Source of the DNA: Sulfuritalea sp.
GTDB taxonomy: Bacteria > Pseudomonadota > Gammaproteobacteria > Burkholderiales > Rhodocyclaceae
NCBI GenBank assembly: GCA_022843505.1
Contig: JALHNN010000232.1
Span: 1 to 5,164 of the forward strand
Length of the DNA stretch: 5,164 nt
Direction of reading: 5' to 3'
Shown here: positions 1-3,473 of the stretch, in pieces
Layout of the letters: each line of letters opens with the position of its first letter
Numbering within the stretch: position 1 is the stretch's first letter
Notes under the pieces: generated by a model
Told to the model about the DNA's origin: nothing
The model's input: only the letters and a program-made list of their open reading frames with translations
Databases searched by the model: none
Translations under genes and position numbers: made by a program

Positions 1-199
1 TGAGCGGATTCTGGAAGTAATCGGCGATGCCCTGCAAGTCGGCCTGCGTGGTCGAACCGAGCAGCCACATCAGCATGAAGAAGGCCATCATCGCCGTGAC
101 GAAGTCGGCATAGGCGATCTTCCAGGCACCGCCGTGGGCCCCGTCAGCGTATTTCTTGACCTTCCTGACGACTATCGGTTGCTGGGTATCGTCGCTCAT
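1..199 (-). CDS. motB: Flagellar stator protein MotB, N-terminal part (runs off left edge)
   Basis: MotB pairs with MotA in the inner membrane to form the ion-conducting stator and anchors it to peptidoglycan. Only the first 66 codons are visible; the C-terminal OmpA-like peptidoglycan-binding domain would lie to the left. Seen: a basic cytoplasmic N-terminus (VRKVKKYADGAHGGAWKIAY), then the plug-proximal membrane helix at about residues 28-48, with Asp32 in the segment AYADFVTAMMAFFMLMWLL. This is the same position as the essential proton-accepting Asp32 of E. coli MotB. The residues flanking the Asp look like the proton-type rather than the sodium-type (PomB) form, which is an inference. 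The start is the ATG whose complement is at 197-199, 29 bases after the motA stop. It has only a weak G-rich ribosome site (GGGG, 7 bases ahead), so translational coupling to motA is likely. Confidence 0.95.
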   Translation of the reverse strand, partial: MSDDTQQPIVVRKVKKYADGAHGGAWKIAYADFVTAMMAFFMLMWLLGSTTQADLQGIADYFQNPL

Positions 200-228
200 G
201 ACTCAGCCCCGGGGCGGACATGCCGGGC

Positions 229-1086
229 TCATTTGCCCTTCCGTGCCTTGAGGTCGTCCTCGAGTTCGATGAAGCGCGGACGGTCGCCGGAATACAGAAC
301 CTTGCGGCCGAATTCGACGGCCACCTGCGGCGCATAGCCGTTCATGCTCGCCAGCAGGACGGTCTTGATCACCTGATAGATTTTCCCCTCCTCCTCGACC
401 TTCTGTCCCAGCCGGGTCGCCACCGGAGAGATGAAGCCGTAGGAGATCAGGATGCCGAGGAAGGTGCCGACCAGGGCGCCGCCGATCATCTTGCCAAGCA
501 CGGCGGGCGGGGCGCCGACCGAGCCCATGACGTTGACCACGCCCATCACCGCAACGACGATGCCGAAGGCCGGCAGCCCGTCGGCCATCTTGGTCACCAC
601 ATGGACCGGAACGTGGGCCTCCTGGTGGTGGGTTTCGATCTCGACGTCCATCAGGTTCTCGATCTCGAAGGCGTTGAGGTTGCCGCCGACCATCATGCGC
701 AGGTAGTCGCAGGTGAATTCCATCACATGGTGGTCTTTCACGATCGTCGGGTACTTGGCGAAGATCGGGCTTTCGTTGGGGTTTTCGATGTCGTTCTCGA
801 TCGACATCAGGCCTTCCTTGCGCACCTTGGTCAGGATCTCGTAGAGCATGGCCAACAGGTCCATGTAGAGGGACTTGTTGAGGTGCGATCCGGTCAGGAC
901 CGAGGGCAGCGCCTTCAGCGTGGCCGTTACCGCCTTGGTGCCGTTGCCGGCGAGGAAGCCCCCGGCCGCCAGGCCGACGATCGCGACGTACTCCATGGGC
1001 ATCCAGAGTGCGGCCAGGCTGCCATGGACGGCATAGGTGCCGACCGAGGCCAGGAGGATGATGACGTAGCCGACAATCAGGAGCAT
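229..1086 (-). CDS. motA: Flagellar stator protein MotA
   Basis: MotA surrounds MotB in the stator, couples ion flow to rotation, and pushes on FliG through its cytoplasmic loop. The product is 285 residues, close to the family norm. Four membrane helices are apparent at about 2-20, 32-50, 169-190 and 198-220, with the large cytoplasmic loop between the second and third. Functional residues known from E. coli align with an offset of one: Arg89 (R90) and Glu97 (E98) in the loop contacting FliG, and Pro172 (P173) and Pro221 (P222) at the channel. The segments SIENDIENPNES, LPAFGIVVAVMGVVNVMGS and GTFLGILISYGFISP are typical. The start at 1086 gives the usual MLxIxGY opening. It lacks a good Shine-Dalgarno at normal spacing: the nearest strong one (AAGGAG, complement of 1126-1131) lies about 40 bases upstream. 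motA is followed 29 bases later by motB. Confidence 0.97.
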   Translation of the reverse strand: MLLIVGYVIILLASVGTYAVHGSLAALWMPMEYVAIVGLAAGGFLAGNGTKAVTATLKALPSVLTGSHLNKSLYMDLLAMLYEILTKVRKEGLMSIENDIENPNESPIFAKYPTIVKDHHVMEFTCDYLRMMVGGNLNAFEIENLMDVEIETHHQEAHVPVHVVTKMADGLPAFGIVVAVMGVVNVMGSVGAPPAVLGKMIGGALVGTFLGILISYGFISPVATRLGQKVEEEGKIYQVIKTVLLASMNGYAPQVAVEFGRKVLYSGDRPRFIELEDDLKARKGK

Positions 1087-1182
1087 GAAATAGCGGTTCC
1101 GTATGTCGCCGGGGAAAACACCCGGCTCCTTGAGATTGCCGCCAATGATAACGGCAAAACCCCGGCCGCCACCTGCGGCAAT

Positions 1183-1201
1183 TACGTAGGACCGCTACGT
1201 A
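1183..1201. promoter_or_regulatory. Inverted repeat TACGTAG-N5-CTACGTA, candidate operator
   Basis: TACGTAG at 1183-1189 and CTACGTA at 1195-1201 form a perfect 7-base inverted repeat with a 5-base spacer, about 100 bases upstream of the motA start. The core TACGTA occurs only three times in the window, all in this intergenic region. Such a dyad would suit a dimeric transcription factor. TACGTA-type cores recall sites of some NarL/FixJ-family response regulators, but the actual regulator is unknown. Confidence 0.45.
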
Positions 1202-1335
1202 TCTTGCGCAAGCGTCGCCAGAACCGAAACGCGGACGCCGCCCCCTGGCGTGGAAAGGAAACTTGCGCCGTCGGGCCCGGCTCCGGAATCCGCCCGGCCC
1301 ATTCCCCATCCGGGGGCCAAAAATTGCTTTCCCGG

Positions 1336-1353
1336 CTACGTACTTCCCGCAAC
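1336..1353 (+). promoter_or_regulatory. Third CTACGTA motif, candidate operator near cheY
   Basis: CTACGTACTTCCCGCAAC at this position resembles CTACGTATCTTGCGCAAG at 1195-1212 and, on the minus strand, CTACGTAATTGCCGCAG (complement of 1173-1189). All three share CTACGTA followed 2-3 bases later by a TT-S-C/G-CGCA-like half. It lies about 130 bases upstream of the cheY start, where an operon promoter would be expected. The sequence similarity is seen directly; regulatory function is inferred. Confidence 0.35.
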
Positions 1354-1427
1354 TTGTCGCGTGATTCACGGATAAACAAAAGGCCGCCACTTTGAGAGCA
1401 TGTCATCCGTTAAATGGCGCTGGTCGC

Positions 1428-1444
1428 CGAAGCCGTCGGCTTCG
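1428..1444 (+). promoter_or_regulatory. Hairpin in the cheY leader
   Basis: CGAAGCCG at 1428-1435 and CGGCTTCG at 1437-1444 are perfect complements, giving a stem of about 7 base pairs with a 3-base GTC loop. It sits 26 bases ahead of the cheY Shine-Dalgarno and has no downstream U-tract, so it does not look like a terminator. It could stabilise the mRNA 5' end or affect translation; its role is unknown. Confidence 0.4.
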
Positions 1445-1470
1445 ACTTCCCCCTGAACCGAGCGAAATAC

Positions 1471-1474
1471 GAGG
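1471..1474 (+). promoter_or_regulatory. Ribosome binding site deciding the cheY start
   Basis: GAGG lies 8 bases before the ATG at 1483. An in-frame ATG at 1477 would be only 2 bases from it, and an ATG at 1414 would add a 23-residue tail that is not part of the receiver fold. The site therefore favours the 1483 start. Confidence 0.75.
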
Positions 1475-1482
1475 ATATGGCT

Positions 1483-1848
1483 ATGAGCACAATCATGCTG
1501 GTGGACGATTCGGCGACGATCCTGCTGTCGATCTCGAACATCCTGACCAAGGCGGGCTATGCAGTGGAAAAGGCGGCGAATGCCGCCGAGGGCCTGGCCA
1601 AATTCAAGGGCGGGACGAAGGTGGATCTGCTGATCACCGACCTCAACATGCCCGGCATGAACGGCATCGAGTTCATCAAGGAGGTCCGCACGCTGCCGAA
1701 CTACAAATTCATGCCGATCCTGTTCCTGACCACGGAATCGCAGCAGGCCAAGCGCATGGAGGCCAAGGCGGCCGGCGCCTCGGGCTGGCTGGTGAAACCC
1801 GCCACCGCCGACGAACTGCTGAACACCATCAAGCTGGTGCTGAAATAA
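1483..1848 (+). CDS. cheY: Chemotaxis response regulator CheY (single receiver domain)
   Basis: CheY receives phosphate from CheA and, when phosphorylated, binds the flagellar switch (FliM/FliN). The 121-residue product is one receiver domain with no output domain. The catalytic set is complete and offset by four from E. coli CheY: Asp8 and Asp9 (metal binding), Asp53 in LLITDLNMPGMNG (phosphoacceptor), Thr83, and Lys105 followed by a cis-type Pro in GWLVKP. Trp102 takes the place of the switch tyrosine Tyr106 of E. coli. The start at 1483 is fixed by the GAGG at 1471-1474 and gives the usual length. It is the first gene of the plus-strand operon and shares one base with the next start (TAATG at 1846-1850). 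Because cheA is in the same operon, CheY is its natural partner, although a second CheY elsewhere in the genome cannot be excluded. Confidence 0.95.
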   Translation: MSTIMLVDDSATILLSISNILTKAGYAVEKAANAAEGLAKFKGGTKVDLLITDLNMPGMNGIEFIKEVRTLPNYKFMPILFLTTESQQAKRMEAKAAGASGWLVKPATADELLNTIKLVLK

Positions 1849-3119
1849 TGCTTGACCACCAGACCACGATGCGCCGCGCGCTGCTGATCGCCGCCGCGGT
1901 CAGTTTCGCTGCCGCCCTGCTGGTTCTTGTGTTGCACGGCTGGTTTCATGGGTCCCTGCTCCCCGCCGTGGGTCTGTCGCCGGAGGCCGGCGCCGCGCTG
2001 GGCATGTTCGCGCTGGCGATGGCCCTGTTCGCCGCCCAGCACGCGGTTTCACGGGCCGTCTATCACGACTGGGAGTTCGGCCGGGCGAATGCCGACAAGG
2101 AGGCAGCGGCGCGCAATGGCACGGTGATCGCCGCTGCGGAGCAGGTTGCCGAGGAACTGCGCGGCGTCCAGGGTTTCAACGACGTGGTGCGCGGCCAACT
2201 CAACGGCGTGGTTTCGGAGACCGAAAAGGCGGCGTTCGACATCGCCGGCCGCCTGCAGAACATCGACGACATCATCTCGCGCCTGGGTCGCTATGTCGAA
2301 AGTACGACTAACGAATCGGCGCGCCTGCTGCAGGCTTCGGAAGAGCGGATAGCCCGCAACCGCCAATTGATCGACACACTCGAAAGCTACATCCAGGAAC
2401 GGGTGGCATCGGGGCTGGAAGACCGCGAGCGGATTTCCCACGTGGTCAAGGAAGCCCGCTCCCTGAGCACCCTGGTCGACCTGATCCGCCATATCTCCGG
2501 CCAGACCAACCTGCTGGCCCTGAACGCGGCAATTGAGGCCGCCCGCGCCGGCGATGCCGGCCGCGGCTTCGCCGTCGTCGCCGACGAGGTGCGCAAGCTG
2601 TCGCGCGCCACCGACGAGGCCGTGGGCAAGATCAGCAGCGGCATCGAGGCGGTGGCCGACTCGATCGAGGGCCAGTTCGAGGAAAAGCTTTCCAAGGACA
2701 ACGCGGCGTCCGAACGGGAGGCGCTGGAAAGCTTCGCCAGCCAGCTCGACGACCTGGGCCGCAGCTACAAGGAGGTCACCGAGCACGGCGCCGGCGTGAT
2801 GGCCACGATTACCGAAAGCAGCCAGCAGCTCGCCGAGATGTTCATGTCCGCCCTGGCCAGCGTGCAGTTCCAGGACGTCACGCGCCAGCAGATCGAGCAG
2901 GTGATGGATGCGCTGAACCGGCTCGATGGCCATACCCAGATGCTGGCCGAGCGGCTGGCCCAGCTCGAGGATCCGGGCTTCGAATTGCAGCCCCTGGCGT
3001 CTCACCTCGACCAGATCTACAGCAACTACGTCATGGAGTCGCAACGCAGCACGCACAACAGCGTGACACGCAGCGGCAGCGCGGAACCGAAGGCCGGCCC
3101 GAAAGTGGAACTTTTCTAG
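1848..3119 (+). CDS. MCP-like signalling protein without sensor domain, with CheZ-like motif
   Basis: The product is 423 residues. Two hydrophobic helices (about 10-29 and 48-66) are joined by a loop of roughly 18 residues, so there is no periplasmic ligand-binding domain, and no HAMP is recognisable after helix 2. The rest is a long helical MCP signalling hairpin. Its tip is unmistakable at 216-250: SGQTNLLALNAAIEAARAGD, then GRGFAVVADEVRKLS, the part known to bind CheA and CheW. The C-terminal helix carries FQDVTRQQIEQVMD (341-354), much like the catalytic helix of CheZ, with Asp343 and Gln347 in the CheZ D-x-x-x-Q spacing. No clear methylation-site consensus was found, and the C-terminus (KVELF) is not a canonical NWETF-type CheR tether. 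The ATG overlaps the cheY stop (TAATG) without its own Shine-Dalgarno, suggesting coupled translation. Alternative start: ATG at 1869. Confidence 0.93.
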   Translation: MLDHQTTMRRALLIAAAVSFAAALLVLVLHGWFHGSLLPAVGLSPEAGAALGMFALAMALFAAQHAVSRAVYHDWEFGRANADKEAAARNGTVIAAAEQVAEELRGVQGFNDVVRGQLNGVVSETEKAAFDIAGRLQNIDDIISRLGRYVESTTNESARLLQASEERIARNRQLIDTLESYIQERVASGLEDRERISHVVKEARSLSTLVDLIRHISGQTNLLALNAAIEAARAGDAGRGFAVVADEVRKLSRATDEAVGKISSGIEAVADSIEGQFEEKLSKDNAASEREALESFASQLDDLGRSYKEVTEHGAGVMATITESSQQLAEMFMSALASVQFQDVTRQQIEQVMDALNRLDGHTQMLAERLAQLEDPGFELQPLASHLDQIYSNYVMESQRSTHNSVTRSGSAEPKAGPKVELF

Positions 3120-3122
3120 GAG
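3118..3122 (+). promoter_or_regulatory. Ribosome binding site for the STAS gene, overlapping the MCP stop
   Basis: AGGAG at 3118-3122 overlaps the TAG stop of the MCP-like gene (3117-3119) and is 7 bases ahead of the ATG at 3130. It is a near-ideal Shine-Dalgarno and confirms the start. Confidence 0.85.
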
Positions 3123-3129
3123 CGACAAG

Positions 3130-3459
3130 ATGGAATTCATAGCGCAGACCACCGCCGAGGGAGCGACCCGGATCACCCTGGAAGGCGACCTCGGCATCTA
3201 CCACGCGGCCGAGATCAAGCAGCAGCTGATCGACGGAGTGCGCGCCCATCCGGTGCTCGAACTCGATTTGTCGCATGTCGGTGAGATGGACACGGCGGGC
3301 TTCCAGCTGCTGACGCTGGCCAAGCGCGAAAGCGAGCAAAGAGGCAGCGTGATGCGCATTGTCGGCCACAGCACCGCGGTGCGCGAGGTCATCGAGTTCT
3401 TCAATATGGTGGCCTTTTTCGGCGACCCGCTGGTGATTCCCGCCGGCGAACAAGGCTGA
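3130..3459 (+). CDS. Single-domain STAS protein in a chemotaxis operon
   Basis: The 109-residue product is a lone STAS domain of the SpoIIAA/MlaB type. Seen: the opening beta strands with TRITLEGDLGIYHAAEIKQQ (residues 13-32), then LELDLSHVGEMDTAGFQLL (43-61), which is the family's central strand and signature loop. At this loop SpoIIAA has D-S-S-G with the second Ser phosphorylated; here it is Asp54-Thr55-Ala56-Gly57, so that Ser is Ala. This is closer to the D-T-A-G of MlaB. Phosphorylation at the classical site is therefore unlikely, though Thr55 remains. It lies 10 bases after the MCP-like gene and 14 before cheA, so it probably acts in the same array, perhaps as a small adaptor of CheA or CheY. 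I recall that rhizobial che operons also carry a small gene near cheA (CheS in Sinorhizobium, reported to speed CheY1 dephosphorylation); equivalence is not shown here. Confidence 0.9.
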   Translation: MEFIAQTTAEGATRITLEGDLGIYHAAEIKQQLIDGVRAHPVLELDLSHVGEMDTAGFQLLTLAKRESEQRGSVMRIVGHSTAVREVIEFFNMVAFFGDPLVIPAGEQG

Positions 3460-3460
3460 A

Positions 3461-3466
3461 AGGGAG
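3461..3466 (+). promoter_or_regulatory. Ribosome binding site for cheA
   Basis: AGGGAG at 3461-3466 directly follows the STAS stop codon (3457-3459) and lies 7 bases before the ATG at 3474. It supports that start, which opens with the typical MDEILSVFSVEAREQLEAME of a CheA Hpt domain. Confidence 0.85.
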
Positions 3467-3473
3467 CCGAGCA

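Larger units (their letters stand above)
1087..1482. other. Divergent intergenic region between motA and cheY
   Basis: This 396-base stretch separates the divergent motA and cheY starts, so it should hold promoters for both transcripts. Open frames cross it on both strands, but they are continuations of antisense or out-of-frame shadows of motA, cheY and the MCP gene and show no protein family features. What it does hold: three CTACGTA motifs (1183-1189 on the minus strand, 1195-1201 and 1336-1342 on the plus strand), a 10-base palindrome CTTGCGCAAG at 1203-1212, a G/C-rich patch with imperfect inverted repeats at 1273-1318, and hairpins at 1108-1126 and 1428-1444. I could not identify a convincing sigma-28, sigma-54 or sigma-70 promoter on either strand. 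Confidence 0.8.

Noticed and set aside
1148..1174. Sigma-28-like -10 (GCCGTTAT on the minus strand) ahead of motA
   Set aside because: No TAAA-like -35 element lies at the required distance.
1246..1266. Sigma-54-like sequence (TGG ... TTGC at 1251-1266)
   Set aside because: The spacing is one base too long between the GG and GC elements, which sigma-54 promoters rarely tolerate.
1273..1318. G/C-rich inverted repeats as a terminator
   Set aside because: Stems are short and imperfect, it lies between divergent starts where no transcript should end, and only five A residues follow.
1349..1375. Sigma-28-like sequence GCAACTTG-N11-ACGGATAA ahead of cheY
   Set aside because: The -10 half matches 6 of 8 bases, but the -35 half only 4 of 8; too weak to call, though the position (about 110 bases upstream) would be reasonable.
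203..1390. Long minus-strand open frame of about 395 codons overlapping motA in another frame
   Set aside because: motA is certain in its own frame; this one is Arg/Gly/Pro-rich and without any motif.
220..1395. Long plus-strand open frame across motA
   Set aside because: It is antisense to motA, rich in His/Asp/Arg as expected for a G+C-rich shadow, and shows no protein family features.
1414..1482. Earlier ATG for cheY adding 23 residues
   Set aside because: The extra residues are not part of a receiver domain, the region holds a hairpin, and GAGG at 1471-1474 points to 1483.
1392..1847. N-terminal extension of the MCP-like protein
   Set aside because: The frame is open upstream, but it runs under cheY out of frame and gives Gly/Arg-rich shadow sequence. 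The ATG at 1848 starts directly with the membrane helix region.
2049..3197. Minus-strand open frame over the MCP-like gene
   Set aside because: It is an antisense shadow of a certain gene and has no recognisable domain.
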